Assembly (NCBI RefSeq): GCF_004798585.1 | Contig: NZ_PPXQ01000001.1 | Span: 62,001 to 126,000 of the forward strand | Direction: 5' to 3' | Length of the DNA: 64,000 nt | Source: Massilia sp. Mn16-1_5 | Lineage (GTDB): Bacteria; Pseudomonadota; Gammaproteobacteria; Burkholderiales; Burkholderiaceae_D | Part shown: positions 53,969-63,073 of the stretch, in pieces | Numbering within the stretch: position 1 is the stretch's first letter | How the letters are laid out: each line of letters starts with the position of its first letter | Made by a program: the position numbers and the translations under genes | Notes under the pieces: model-generated | The model's database searches: none | Seen by the model: the letters and a program-made list of their open reading frames with translations, nothing else | What the model was told of the DNA's origin: nothing

Positions 53969-55419
53969 GCCGAGCGTGGAAGCGTAATGCTCACCTGGAA
54001 TCCGCCGCCCTCGCGATTCTGCGCGCGGATCGCGCCGCCATGCGCATGCACGACCCGCTCGGCGATCGCCAGCCCCAGGCCGTGGCCGTCGACATTGTTC
54101 TTGGTCGGATTCGAGCGGAAGAAGGGCTGGAAAATGGTCGGCAGGTCGTCCGGCGCGATGCCGGGGCCGCGGTCGAGCACGTCGAGGTGGACCAGGCCGG
54201 CGTCGGCGTGCAGCCGCAGCTCGACGCTGCCGCCGGCGCCGCCGTGCTTCACCGCGTTGCGTACGACGTTCTCGATCGCGCTCCACAGCAGGTCGGGCGC
54301 GCCCGCTACCTGAGGCTCGCCATCGATCTGCACGTCGACGGCCGGGCCGTCGGGGCCCGCCTCGAAGCGGGCGTCGGAAGCGATGCTGTCGACCAGCTCG
54401 GCCATGTCGAGCGTCTCGTGCTTCGGCAGATCCGGGTTGGCTTCCAGGCGCGACAGGGTCAGCAGTTCGCCGACCAGCTTGTCCATGCGCACGCTCTCGC
54501 GCTCGATGCGCTCCAGCGAGGCCGCCATCTTCTCGGGCTGCTGGTGCGCCAGGCCGATGGCGGCTTGCAGGCGCGCCAGCGGCGAGCGCAGTTCGTGCGA
54601 GACGTCGTGCAGCAGGCGGCGCTGGCCATCCATCAGGGCGCGCAGGCGCGCGCTCATGCGGTCGAAGTCGCGTCCCAGGTCGTTCAGTTCGTCGCCGCCG
54701 CTCGGGCTGGTGGCGAAGCGCGGCGCCAGGTCGCCCGCCGCTGCGGCCTCGAAGGCGGTGCGCAGCGCGCGGATCGGGCGCGAGAAATACCAGGCCAGCA
54801 GGAAAGCGAACAGCAGGCTGACGATGATGCTGGCCAGCAGCGGGATCGGCTTGCTGAAGGGCCAGCCGGGCCCGAAGGGGCCGCGTGGTCCTTCGCCGCG
54901 TCCGAAATCGGGACCGCGGGGGCCTGCGTGCGGGTCGCCAGGAGCGGCGGCGGGCGGCTGTCCCGGTGTGCCCGTCGGCGGCGCACCCGCGCGCAGCTGG
55001 CGCGGCACGAAGGCGAGCAGGCGGCGTCCATCCGGCGCCACCAGTTCGCGCACCGGCTGGAACGGGCGCTCGACGCCCAGTTCGCGCCGCGCCTGCGCCA
55101 GCGTGCCGGCGGCGACCTCGCGCCCGAGCAGCTCGCGCCCGCTGGCGTCGACGATGTAGACGGTGTGGCGGCTGCCCGGCCGGACGATCTCGCGCAGGGC
55201 CGGCAGGCCGCCGTATTTCAGGGCGATGGCGCTCGAATCGAGCATGAAGGCGGCCGGCGGGCCGGTTTCGATGCTGGTGACGCTGTTCGACAGGCGCGCC
55301 TGTTCGCGCAGCCAGAAGTAACTGCCGACGCCGACCGCCGCCGCCACCTGGGCCAGCAGGATGGAGAGGAAAAACTTCCAGAACAGCCGACCGGCCGGAC
55401 GGCCCATCTTGTGCGCCAT
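53965..55419 (-). CDS. cpxA: CpxA-like envelope-stress sensor histidine kinase
   Basis: 484 residues from ATG 55419. TM1 (~13-35), periplasmic sensor (~36-185) with a Pro/Gly-rich segment, TM2 (~190-210), HAMP, then HisKA with the phospho-acceptor in LLHDVSHELRSPLARLQ and an HATPase domain (NAVKHG, DRGPGIAPDDL, GHGLGLAI). The HisKA sequence closely resembles E. coli CpxA. The start lies three bases after the regulator stop. The Spy-like gene and CpxR-box-like sites next to the regulator support the Cpx assignment. Confidence 0.85.
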   Translation of the reverse strand: MAHKMGRPAGRLFWKFFLSILLAQVAAAVGVGSYFWLREQARLSNSVTSIETGPPAAFMLDSSAIALKYGGLPALREIVRPGSRHTVYIVDASGRELLGREVAAGTLAQARRELGVERPFQPVRELVAPDGRRLLAFVPRQLRAGAPPTGTPGQPPAAAPGDPHAGPRGPDFGRGEGPRGPFGPGWPFSKPIPLLASIIVSLLFAFLLAWYFSRPIRALRTAFEAAAAGDLAPRFATSPSGGDELNDLGRDFDRMSARLRALMDGQRRLLHDVSHELRSPLARLQAAIGLAHQQPEKMAASLERIERESVRMDKLVGELLTLSRLEANPDLPKHETLDMAELVDSIASDARFEAGPDGPAVDVQIDGEPQVAGAPDLLWSAIENVVRNAVKHGGAGGSVELRLHADAGLVHLDVLDRGPGIAPDDLPTIFQPFFRSNPTKNNVDGHGLGLAIAERVVHAHGGAIRAQNREGGGFQVSITLPRSA

Positions 55420-55421
55420 GG

Positions 55422-56114
55422 TCACACGCGGATCAGCTGGTAGCCGAGACGATAGACGGTCTGCAGCGGCGAGCGGCCGTCGTCGAGCAGGCCGAGCTTG
55501 TGGCGCAGGCTGGACAGGTGCACGTCGATGTTGCGGTCGAAGCGCGCCAGCGGGCGGCCGAGGCCCTGTTCGGACAGCTCGTTCTTGCTGACCGGGCGCC
55601 CGGCATGGCGCGCCAGCACTTCGAGCAGGTTGAATTCGGTGCTGGTCAATTCCAGGTTGGCGCCGTCCCAGGTGGCGCGGCGCTGCTCGGGCAGCATGGT
55701 CAGTTTGCCGACCGTGAGCACCACGCCGCCGCCGTTGGCGCCCGGCTGGGCGTCGTGGGTGCGGCGCAGGATGGCGCGCACGCGCGCGGTCAGTTCGCGC
55801 GGCGTGCAGGGCTTGGTGACGTAGTCGTCGGCGCCCAGCTCGAGGCCGAGGATGCGGTCGGCGTCGTCGCCGCGGCCGGTCAGCATCAGCACCGGGATTT
55901 TGCTGGCGGCGCGGATGCGGCGCAGGGTCTCGATGCCGTTCAGGGCCGGCATCATCACGTCCAGGATGACGATGGCGTAACGTCCGCTCAGGGCTTCGCG
56001 CGCGCCCGTCACGCCGTCGTGGGCGCAGGCCACCGTGAAGCCTTCGCCTTCCAGGTACTCGGTAAACATGGCGACAAGTTCGGTATCGTCGTCGATCAGC
56101 AGCACATTATTCAT
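55422..56114 (-). CDS. cpxR: CpxR-like response regulator (OmpR family)
   Basis: 230 residues: receiver domain (~1-120; acidic pocket DDD at 8-10, phospho-acceptor Asp in VILDVMMP, Lys in VTKPCTPREL) and a winged-helix OmpR-type DNA-binding domain (LTSTEFNLLEVLARHAGRPV, VDVHLSSLRHKL-type end). The ATG at 56114 removes a 17-residue basic leader. It heads a two-gene operon with the sensor kinase and is divergent from a Spy/CpxP-like gene, the classic Cpx target. Confidence 0.87.
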   Translation of the reverse strand: MNNVLLIDDDTELVAMFTEYLEGEGFTVACAHDGVTGAREALSGRYAIVILDVMMPALNGIETLRRIRAASKIPVLMLTGRGDDADRILGLELGADDYVTKPCTPRELTARVRAILRRTHDAQPGANGGGVVLTVGKLTMLPEQRRATWDGANLELTSTEFNLLEVLARHAGRPVSKNELSEQGLGRPLARFDRNIDVHLSSLRHKLGLLDDGRSPLQTVYRLGYQLIRV

Positions 56115-56164
56115 CCGCCGATGATAGCAAAGCCCCACGCGCGCGGGCGCGAACGCCGCGCGCA

Positions 56165-56235
56165 TTTACCCATCTTTACAAGGCGGAGGCCGGAGGGGAC
56201 TTACGCGGTTTTACATCGCATTGACAGCGCTTTAC
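56165..56235. promoter_or_regulatory. CpxR-box-like sites in the cpxR/spy divergent promoter
   Basis: TTTACCCATCTTTAC (56165-56179) is exactly GTAAA-N5-GTAAA on the minus strand, the CpxR consensus. CTTACGCGGTTTTAC (56200-56214) matches it with one change, and a further TTTAC half-site is at 56231-56235. They lie between the regulator operon and the Spy-like gene, ready to control both. Confidence 0.75.
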
Positions 56236-56284
56236 ACGTCCCGGTTGAAGAATAGGGCCTTTCGCACACTGCAGAGGAACCAGA

Positions 56285-56803
56285 ATGCATCCATCCCGTT
56301 TCACCGCCGCTCTCCTGATCGCCGCGGCCTGCGCTTGCGCGCCGGCCGCCTTTGCCGAACCGCAGCCACCTGCGCCGCCAGGCGAAGACATGGCCGTACC
56401 GGGTTCCGACGGAGAGCGGGGACCAGACACCGGACCGGGCCCGGGCGATCGCCGCGGCCCGGGCGGTCTTCATCACGGCCGGGGCCCCGGCCCGGGCTTG
56501 CCTTTCCTGCGCGGGATAGCCCTGAGCGACGCCCAGCAGGACCGCCTGTTCGCCATCCTGCACGCCGAAGCGCCGCAGCTGCGCGAACAGGACAAGATCG
56601 AGCGCAAGGCGCACGAAGCGCTGCGTTCCATGTTCGAAGCGGGCGACTTCAGCGAAGCGAAAGCCGCGGCCCACACCAGGGCACTTGGCCAGGCCATCGC
56701 CGCGCGCGAACTGCTGCGCGTGCGCACGGCCGGCCAGGTGATGGCGCTGTTGACGCCGGAGCAACGCGCCCGGCTGAAGCAGGAACGCGAAGCGCGCCAA
56801 TAA
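56285..56803 (+). CDS. Spy/CpxP-like periplasmic LTxxQ protein
   Basis: 172 residues. Signal peptide (~1-24, ending AAFA), then a Gly/Pro-rich, His-containing linker (~25-75), and a helical LTxxQ domain with the two family motifs in modified form (ALSDAQQDRLF and LLTPEQRARLKQE). Spy is an ATP-independent chaperone and CpxP damps the CpxA sensor; either role fits. It is preceded by CpxR-box-like sites and divergent from cpxR. The RBS AGAGGAACCAG lies before the ATG at 56285. Confidence 0.85.
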   Translation: MHPSRFTAALLIAAACACAPAAFAEPQPPAPPGEDMAVPGSDGERGPDTGPGPGDRRGPGGLHHGRGPGPGLPFLRGIALSDAQQDRLFAILHAEAPQLREQDKIERKAHEALRSMFEAGDFSEAKAAAHTRALGQAIAARELLRVRTAGQVMALLTPEQRARLKQEREARQ

Positions 56804-56816
56804 GCCGGGAGGAATC

Positions 56817-57683
56817 ATGAGCACTCATCACCACGACGGCGACCTGCAGGCCGACCTCGACAAGCTGTTGAATGCGGCCGCCAGCCGGCGCCGGAGCCTG
56901 CGCTGGCTGTTCGCCGGCGCCGCCGCAGTGCCGCTCTACGGCTGCGGCGGCGCGACCGGCGACACGGGCAGCAGCACCAGCAGCACGTCCACCACCACGC
57001 CGGCCACGATGACAACGACAACGACCGCGGCGACCTCGTGCTCCGTCATCCCCGAGGAAACCGGCGGCCCGTACCCGGCCGACGGCACCAACGCCAGCAA
57101 CGGCAAGGTCGCCAACGCCCTGGTCCTGTCGGGCATCGTGCGCAAGGATATCCGCTGGAGCGTGGCCGGCGCCTCGGGTGTGGCCATGGGCGTGCCCCTG
57201 ACGATCCGCCTGAAGCTCGTGAACGTGGCCGCCGGCTGCGCCCTAGCCAGCGGCGCCACCGTCTACCTCTGGCACTGCGACCGCGACGGCAACTACTCGA
57301 TGTATTCGAGTGCGATTCAAGGCGAGAACTACCTGCGCGGCGTGCAGGAAGCCGATGCCGACGGCATCGTCACCTTCACGACCATCTTCCCCGGCTGCTA
57401 CGACGGCCGCATGCCGCATGTGCATTTCGAGGTCTATCCGACGCTGGCGAAAGCGACCAGCGCCGCCAACCGCGTGAAGACCTCGCAGTTCACCTTCCCG
57501 ATGGCGACCCTGAACGAGGCCTACACCGCCACCGGCTACAGCGCCAGCGTCGCCAACCTGTCGCGCATCAGCTATGCCAGCGACAACGTCTTCGGCGACG
57601 GTACGTCGCTGCAGATGGCGAGCATGAGCGGCGACATCGTGAACGGGTACGTGGCCGACCTGACAGTAGGTGTTTCCCTCTAA
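56817..57683 (+). CDS. Exported intradiol ring-cleavage dioxygenase-like lipoprotein
   Basis: 288 residues. An N-terminal RRRSLRWLF twin-arginine-like motif (24-32) and the lipobox LYGC (Cys43) suggest Tat export and lipid anchoring. A ~30-residue Thr/Ser linker follows, then a domain like the beta subunit of protocatechuate 3,4-dioxygenase: ETGGPYP, YLWHCDRDGNYSMY, YLRGVQEAD, FPGCYDGRMPHVHFEV. The four expected Fe(III) ligands are Tyr160, Tyr195, His201 and His203, but the Tyr-to-His loop is shorter than in catabolic enzymes. The substrate is unknown. It lies 14 bases after the Spy-like gene with GGGAGGAATC before the ATG, so it may be co-transcribed under Cpx control. Confidence 0.82.
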   Translation: MSTHHHDGDLQADLDKLLNAAASRRRSLRWLFAGAAAVPLYGCGGATGDTGSSTSSTSTTTPATMTTTTTAATSCSVIPEETGGPYPADGTNASNGKVANALVLSGIVRKDIRWSVAGASGVAMGVPLTIRLKLVNVAAGCALASGATVYLWHCDRDGNYSMYSSAIQGENYLRGVQEADADGIVTFTTIFPGCYDGRMPHVHFEVYPTLAKATSAANRVKTSQFTFPMATLNEAYTATGYSASVANLSRISYASDNVFGDGTSLQMASMSGDIVNGYVADLTVGVSL

Positions 57684-57758
57684 AGGAGGCTTGCGCGCGG
57701 GGCAGGATGTTTTCCCTGACATTACAATCGAAGCTCCTTCGACTGTCCGCGCGCCTGT

Positions 57759-58592
57759 ATGACCAAGCCCCTGCTGCATTTCTGTCACGGTAACAGCTTC
57801 CCGTCCGGTACCTACCGCCAGCTGCTCGACGGCCTGCGCGTCCATTACGAGGTGCACCAGACCGACATGGTGGGCCACGATCCGCGCTATCCGGTCGACG
57901 ACAACTGGAGCAAGCTGGTCGACGAGCTGATCGAGCAGGTGCAAGCGCACGGCCGTCCCGCCATCCTGGTCGGCCACTCGCTGGGCGGCATGCTGAGCGC
58001 GATGGCGGCCGCGCGCCGTCCCGAGCTGGTGCGCTGCGTGGTGATGCTCGATTCGCCGGTGGTGGCGGGCTGGCGCGCGCTGGCCTGGCGCTTCGTGAAA
58101 TGGATCGGCAAGGGCGGACGCTTTTCGCCGGGGCGTTTTTCGGAGCGTCGCCGCAACGTCTGGCCGAACCGCCAGGCCGCCTTCGACCATTTTATGTCGA
58201 AGGATATCTTCGCCGCCTGGGCGCCGGGCGTGCTGGATGACTATCTCGAGGTCGGCCTGAAGCCACACCCGGAAGGGGTCCAGCTGCGTTTCGACCGCGG
58301 CGTCGAGACCGCCATCTACAATTCGCTGCCGCACCACCTCGGCGAGCTGCTCGGGCGCCGCTACCCGGTGCCGGTCGGCTTCATCGGCGCGACCCGTTCC
58401 GAAGAACTGCGCCAGGCCGGGCTGTCTTCCACGCGCAAGCTGGTCGGCGAGAACTTCGTGATGACCGAAGGTTCCCATCTGTACCCGATGGAGCACCCCG
58501 CCCGCGCCGCGCAACTGACCCACGAGATGATCGTGCGCCTGCTGGGCGCCAACCTGACGCGGCATGAAAAGCTGACGCAGCGGCAAGCCTGA
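57759..58592 (+). CDS. Alpha/beta-fold hydrolase
   Basis: 277 residues. HGNSFPSGTY forms the oxyanion strand and GHSLGG the nucleophile elbow (Ser near residue 73); the likely His is in EGSHLYPMEHP and the acid is not obvious. It resembles serine hydrolases/esterases of the family often labelled hydrolase or acyltransferase. The ATG at 57759 has no recognisable ribosome-binding site. It lies alone between the dioxygenase gene and dcd. The substrate cannot be inferred. Confidence 0.85.
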   Translation: MTKPLLHFCHGNSFPSGTYRQLLDGLRVHYEVHQTDMVGHDPRYPVDDNWSKLVDELIEQVQAHGRPAILVGHSLGGMLSAMAAARRPELVRCVVMLDSPVVAGWRALAWRFVKWIGKGGRFSPGRFSERRRNVWPNRQAAFDHFMSKDIFAAWAPGVLDDYLEVGLKPHPEGVQLRFDRGVETAIYNSLPHHLGELLGRRYPVPVGFIGATRSEELRQAGLSSTRKLVGENFVMTEGSHLYPMEHPARAAQLTHEMIVRLLGANLTRHEKLTQRQA

Positions 58593-58658
58593 GGGCGACC
58601 GGATGCCGCTTTTCGCGTAAAATCGCGGAATTATAAGCAATCCTGAAAGTGTTCAAAG

Positions 58659-59225
58659 ATGGCAATCAAGAGCGACAAATGGATCCGCCGCATGGCGGAA
58701 GAACACGGCATGATCGAGCCCTTCGCGCCTGGCCAGGTGCGTGAGGAAGAGGGCCGCCGCATCATCTCCTGGGGTACCTCGTCCTACGGCTACGACATCC
58801 GCTGCGCCGACGAATTCAAGGTCTTCACCAACATCAACAGCACGATCGTCGATCCGAAGAACTTCGATTCGAACTCGTTTGTCGACGTGAAGAGCGACGT
58901 CTGCATCATCCCGCCGAATTCGTTCGCGCTGGCCCGCACCATCGAATACTTCCGCATTCCGCGCAACGTGCTGACCGTTTGCCTCGGCAAGTCGACCTAT
59001 GCGCGCTGCGGCATCATCGTCAACGTCACGCCCTTCGAGCCGGAATGGGAAGGCTACGTGACGCTGGAGTTCTCGAACACGACGCCGCTGCCGGCCAAGA
59101 TCTATGCGGGCGAAGGCTGCGCCCAGGTGCTGTTCTTCGAATCCGACGAAGTCTGCGAGACCTCGTACAAGGACCGCGGCGGCAAGTACCAGGGCCAGCA
59201 CGGCGTGACGCTGCCGAAAACCTGA
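58659..59225 (+). CDS. dcd: dCTP deaminase
   Basis: 188 residues, the family length. Trimeric cytoplasmic enzyme turning dCTP into dUTP on the way to dTMP. Conserved stretches include [53 protein letters not shown] (catalytic Glu in FEPEWEG) and [10 protein letters not shown]. The ATG at 58659 is 66 bases after the hydrolase gene. folA, which supports the same thymidylate pathway, lies 4 kb away on the other strand. Confidence 0.97.
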   Translation: MAIKSDKWIRRMAEEHGMIEPFAPGQVREEEGRRIISWGTSSYGYDIRCADEFKVFTNINSTIVDPKNFDSNSFVDVKSDVCIIPPNSFALARTIEYFRIPRNVLTVCLGKSTYARCGIIVNVTPFEPEWEGYVTLEFSNTTPLPAKIYAGEGCAQVLFFESDEVCETSYKDRGGKYQGQHGVTLPKT

Positions 59226-59279
59226 TACGGTTTATCGAAGCAGGTCTGTAGAAACGTATCATTTCCAGCGGAGGCCATC

Positions 59280-59939
59280 GTGGCTGATTGCTGCAGCGGC
59301 GGCTGTTCTCCCGATAAGCCGCCGGTCGATCCGCGCTACCGGCGCGTGCTCTGGATCGCGCTGTTTGTGAACGCGCTGATGTTCGGCGTCGAGCTGGCCG
59401 GCGGCTGGGCCGCCGGTTCCGTCTCGCTGCTGGCCGACGCCGTCGACTTCTTCGGCGACGCGGCCAACTACGGCATTTCCCTCTTCGTGCTTGGACTGGC
59501 GCCGGTCTGGCGCTCGCGCACGGCGCTGGTGAAGGGCGCGACCATGGGCGCCTACGGCGTCTTCGTGATCGGCTCGGCCCTCACGCACCTGGCCAGCGGC
59601 ACCGTGCCGGCGGCCCAGACCATGGGCGTGATCGGCATCGCGGCCCTGCTGGCCAACGGCCTGGTGGCGGCGCTGCTATTCGCCTTCCGCAACGGCGACG
59701 CCAACATGCGCTCGGTCTGGCTCTGTACGCGTAACGACATGATCGGCAATCTCGCCGTGCTGCTGGCCGCGCTGGGCGTGTGGCAGGCCGGGAGCGGCTT
59801 GCCGGACCTGTTCGTGGCCAGCGTGATGGGCGTACTCGGCCTGACGGCGGCGCGCAGCGTGATCGTGCATGCGCGGGCGGAGCTGAGCGCGGCGACCCCG
59901 GACGTGCCCGCGCCAGTCGTGGAGCTCAAGCGCCGCTGA
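59280..59939 (+). CDS. CDF-like cation efflux protein, membrane domain only
   Basis: 219 residues, GTG start after GCGGAGG. Six predicted membrane helices with DAVDFFGD (helix 2, DxxxD metal site) and a helix 5 with CTRNDMIGN, where HxxxD is usual. The C-terminal cytoplasmic domain of ordinary CDF transporters is absent; only a short tail remains. The N-terminus is Cys-rich (CCSGGC) and could bind metal. Zn2+ or a related ion is the likely substrate, but the missing His makes this uncertain. Small CDF-like proteins of this kind are common in betaproteobacteria. Confidence 0.8.
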   Translation: MADCCSGGCSPDKPPVDPRYRRVLWIALFVNALMFGVELAGGWAAGSVSLLADAVDFFGDAANYGISLFVLGLAPVWRSRTALVKGATMGAYGVFVIGSALTHLASGTVPAAQTMGVIGIAALLANGLVAALLFAFRNGDANMRSVWLCTRNDMIGNLAVLLAALGVWQAGSGLPDLFVASVMGVLGLTAARSVIVHARAELSAATPDVPAPVVELKRR

Positions 59940-59953
59940 CCCTGCGAAGGGCG

Positions 59954-59981
59954 AAAAAAAAGAGGAGCCAGCGGCTCCTCT
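59954..59981 (-). terminator. Intrinsic terminator of the decarboxylase gene
   Basis: AGAGGAGCC (59961-59969), loop AGC, exact complement (59973-59981). Read on the minus strand it is followed by eight T, a strong terminator 23 bases after the decarboxylase stop. Confidence 0.88.
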
Positions 59982-60003
59982 CTTCACATCAATACGCCGG
60001 GAA

Positions 60004-62259
60004 TCAATCCTGCCGCACGCAATCCACGAAGTAATCGCGCTTGCCATCCACCTCGCGCTTGACGAGGCCGTGGACGTCGGTCTCGAAGCCCGGGAACTTC
60101 TCGTTGAAGTCGCGCGCGAAGCGCAGGTAGTCGACGATGGTCTTGTTGAAGCGCTCGCCCGGGATCAGCAGCGGAATGCCCGGCGGGTAAGGCGTCAGCA
60201 GGATGGCGGTGGTGCGGCCTTCCAGGTCTTCGATGGCGACGCGCTCGATGTCGCGGCGCGCCATCTTGGCAAACGCATCCGATGGTTTCATCGCCGGGAC
60301 CATATCCGACAGGTACATCTCGGTCGTCAGGCGCGCCACGTCGTACTGCTTGTAGAAGGTGTGGATCTGGGTGCACAGGTCGCGCAGGCCGCGGTTCTCG
60401 TAGCGCGGGTTGGCCGAGGCGAACTGCGGCATCACCTGCCACATCGGCTTGTTGCGGTCGTAGTCGTCCTTGAACTGCTGCAGCGCCGTCACCAGCGTGT
60501 TCCAGCGGCCCTTGGTGATGCCGATCGTGAACATGATGAAGAAGGAGTACAGGCCGCACTTCTCGATGATGACGCCGTGCTCGGCCAGGTACTTGGTCAC
60601 GATCGAGGCCGGGATGCCGGTCTCGCCGAACTGGCCGTCCAGCGACAGGCCCGGGGTCACGATGGTCGACTTGATCGGGTCGAGCATGTTGAAGCCTTCG
60701 GCCAGGTTGCCGAAGCCGTGCCAGTCGTCCTCGGCGCGGATCATCCAGTCTTCCTGGGTGCCGATGCCTTCTTCGCCTTCGACGTCCGGGCCCCAGACCT
60801 TGAACCACCAGTCTTCGCCGTATTCGGCGTCGACCTTCTTCATGGCGCGGCGGAAGTCCAGCGCTTCCAGGATCGATTCCTCGACCAGGGCCGTGCCGCC
60901 CGGCGCTTCCATCATGGCGGCAGCCACATCGCAGGACGCGATGATCGAGTACTGCGGCGAGGTCGAGGTGTGCATCAGGAAGGCTTCGTTGAAGGCGTCC
61001 TGGTCGAGCTTGACCGACTCCGATTCGCGCACCAGCACCTGCGAGGCCTGCGACAGGCCGGCCAGCAGTTTATGGGTCGACTGGGTCGAGAAGATCATCG
61101 ACTGCTTGGCGCGCGGGCGGTCGCGGCCGATCGCGTGCATGTTCTTGTAGAAGTCGTGGAAGGTCGCGTGCGGCAGCCAGGCTTCGTCGAAGTGCAGGGT
61201 GTCGATGCGGCCATCCAGCATCTCGCGCAGGGTCTCGACGTTGTACACCACGCCGTCGTAGGTCGACTGGGTGATGGTCAGGATGCGCGGCTTCTTGTCC
61301 TTGGCTTCGCGCGCGAACGGGTTCGCCTCGATCTTGCGGGCGATCGATTCGGGCGTGAATTCTTCCAGCGGGATCGGGCCGATGATGCCGAGGTTGTTCC
61401 GGGTCGGCATCAGGAACACAGGGATCGCGCCGCACATGATGATCGAGTGCAGGATCGACTTGTGGCAGTTGCGGTCGACCACGACGATGTCGCCCGGGGC
61501 GACGGTCGAGTGCCAGACCATCTTGTTCGAGGTCGAGGTCCCGTTGGTGACGAAGTAGCAGTGGTCGGCGCTGTAGATGCGTGCGGCGTTGCGCTCGGAT
61601 TTGGCGACCGGGCCGGTGTGATCCAGCAGCTGGCCCAGTTCCTCGACCGCGTTGCAGACGTCGGCGCGCAGCATGTTCTCGCCGAAGAACTGGTGGAACA
61701 TCTGGCCGATCGGGCTTTTCAGGAAGGCGACGCCGCCCGAGTGGCCCGGGCAGTGCCAGGAGTAGGAGCCGTCGTAGGCGTAGTTGACCAACGCGCGGAA
61801 GAAGGGCGGCGCCAGCGAGTCGAGATAGGACTTGGCTTCGCGGATGATGTGGCGCGCGACGAATTCCGGGGTGTCTTCGAACATGTGGATGAAGCCGTGC
61901 AGCTCCTTCAGGATGTCGTTCGGGATGTGGCGGCTGGTGCGGGTCTCGCCGTAGATGTAGATCGGGATGTCCGAGTTCTTGTGGCGGATCTCCTTGACGA
62001 AGGCGCGCAGGCCCATCAGGGCCTGGTCGGTTTCCTCGACCGAGCCGCCGCCGAATTCCTCATCGTCGATCGACAGCACGAATGCCGAGGCGCGCGACTG
62101 CTGCTGGGCGAATTGCGACAGGTCGCCGTAGCTGGTCAGGCCCAGCACCTCCATGCCTTCCTTTTCCATGGCCGCGGCCAGGGCGCGAATGCCCAGGCCG
62201 GACGTGTTCTCGGAACGGAAATCCTCGTCAATGATGACGATGGGGAAACGAAATTTCAT
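60004..62259 (-). CDS. Orn/Lys/Arg decarboxylase, PLP fold type I (AdiA-like)
   Basis: 751 residues, close to E. coli AdiA (755). An N-terminal receiver-like wing domain (~1-130) precedes the PLP core with APGHxGG-type YSWHCPGHSGGVAF, VDRNCHKS, LHFDEAW and the PLP Lys in FSTQSTHKLLAGLSQ. The C-terminal end has LTPYPPGIPLLIPGE. It removes CO2 from a basic amino acid, giving a polyamine precursor or acid resistance. Which amino acid cannot be decided from sequence, and no antiporter gene is adjacent, so a biosynthetic role is possible. GGAG before the ATG at 62259 sets the start. Confidence 0.9.
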   Translation of the reverse strand: MKFRFPIVIIDEDFRSENTSGLGIRALAAAMEKEGMEVLGLTSYGDLSQFAQQQSRASAFVLSIDDEEFGGGSVEETDQALMGLRAFVKEIRHKNSDIPIYIYGETRTSRHIPNDILKELHGFIHMFEDTPEFVARHIIREAKSYLDSLAPPFFRALVNYAYDGSYSWHCPGHSGGVAFLKSPIGQMFHQFFGENMLRADVCNAVEELGQLLDHTGPVAKSERNAARIYSADHCYFVTNGTSTSNKMVWHSTVAPGDIVVVDRNCHKSILHSIIMCGAIPVFLMPTRNNLGIIGPIPLEEFTPESIARKIEANPFAREAKDKKPRILTITQSTYDGVVYNVETLREMLDGRIDTLHFDEAWLPHATFHDFYKNMHAIGRDRPRAKQSMIFSTQSTHKLLAGLSQASQVLVRESESVKLDQDAFNEAFLMHTSTSPQYSIIASCDVAAAMMEAPGGTALVEESILEALDFRRAMKKVDAEYGEDWWFKVWGPDVEGEEGIGTQEDWMIRAEDDWHGFGNLAEGFNMLDPIKSTIVTPGLSLDGQFGETGIPASIVTKYLAEHGVIIEKCGLYSFFIMFTIGITKGRWNTLVTALQQFKDDYDRNKPMWQVMPQFASANPRYENRGLRDLCTQIHTFYKQYDVARLTTEMYLSDMVPAMKPSDAFAKMARRDIERVAIEDLEGRTTAILLTPYPPGIPLLIPGERFNKTIVDYLRFARDFNEKFPGFETDVHGLVKREVDGKRDYFVDCVRQD

Positions 62260-62343
62260 TGACAGCTCCAATGCGAAGCGCCGTGGGAGCAGTTCCGTCC
62301 GGGTTGGACGGCCTGCCACGCACGGCACCGAAAAATAAGAAGC

Positions 62344-62362
62344 GGATTTTCGCAGAAAATCC
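62344..62362 (-). terminator. Hairpin with T-rich tail upstream of the decarboxylase
   Basis: GGATTTTC (62344-62351) pairs with GAAAATCC (62355-62362). On the minus strand it runs into TTCTTATTTTT. It could end the folA-DUF4337 transcript. The stem is AT-rich, so the call is tentative. Confidence 0.45.
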
Positions 62363-62449
62363 ACTGCCCGGTGTACATTTTTTTATAAGGGTAACGGGAT
62401 GCGCGCCTCGGCGGCGCACATCAGTGCCGGGACCGCCGGACTGGGCGGG

Positions 62450-63073
62450 CTAACTGCCCGGGCGCGGCTTGAAACGCCGGAACAGGACCAGCAGCAGCGC
62501 CGCGCCGCCGGCCGCCAGGAAAGGCCCGTAGAGCGCCGGCGTCGGCTCGGCGCGCAGGGCGGCGAAGATGCCCAGGGTCAGGCCGAAGGTCGCCACCGCG
62601 CAGGTCGCGGTCAGCAGCCAGGTGCGGCGCGCCAGCAGGGCGACGGCCGCCAGCGAGATCGCGATCTGCTGCACCACCGAGGCCAGCATCCACTGGCGGT
62701 GGCGGTGCAGGGCCTGATCCGATTTCGCGTTCCATTCCCTGGACGATGCCTCCCAGCGCTCGGCTTCCTTGCGGATCTCGTCCTTTTCCAGCCGGTAGCG
62801 CGCCACGTCGAGGCGGTAGCGCGCCTGGTCGACGCCGGGAATCGCGAGCGCCAGCTCGGCCAGGTTCTGCTTGTTCGACTTGGCCTGGTAGTGGCTCCAG
62901 GCGTTGGCCGAACTGGTCTTGTCGATCGCCGCATTGCTCTTGTAGAGCGAAGCCTCGTTCTGCATCCCGCTGCCGAGATAGCCGAACAGGGTGCCGATGG
63001 TCGCCAGCACGGCGATCAGGACCGCGACCTTGCCGGCGAAGCCGTCGCCGGCGCGGGGAGCCGGGGCGTTCAC
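62450..63073 (-). CDS. DUF4337-family membrane protein
   Basis: 207 residues with one membrane helix near the N-terminus (~15-35) and three in the last third (~130-200), enclosing a charged, coiled-coil-like ~95-residue region (SSANAWSHYQAKSNKQNLAE). This is the DUF4337 architecture; its function is unknown. Its ATG overlaps the folA stop codon by four bases, so the two are co-translated. The link to folate metabolism is positional only. Confidence 0.82.
   Translation of the reverse strand: MNAPAPRAGDGFAGKVAVLIAVLATIGTLFGYLGSGMQNEASLYKSNAAIDKTSSANAWSHYQAKSNKQNLAELALAIPGVDQARYRLDVARYRLEKDEIRKEAERWEASSREWNAKSDQALHRHRQWMLASVVQQIAISLAAVALLARRTWLLTATCAVATFGLTLGIFAALRAEPTPALYGPFLAAGGAALLLVLFRRFKPRPGS

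Noticed and set aside
60070..62262. 730-residue plus-strand open frame opposite the decarboxylase
   Set aside because: It is a shadow of a full-length PLP decarboxylase with all its motifs; its composition is Val/Gln/Arg-rich without any family resemblance.
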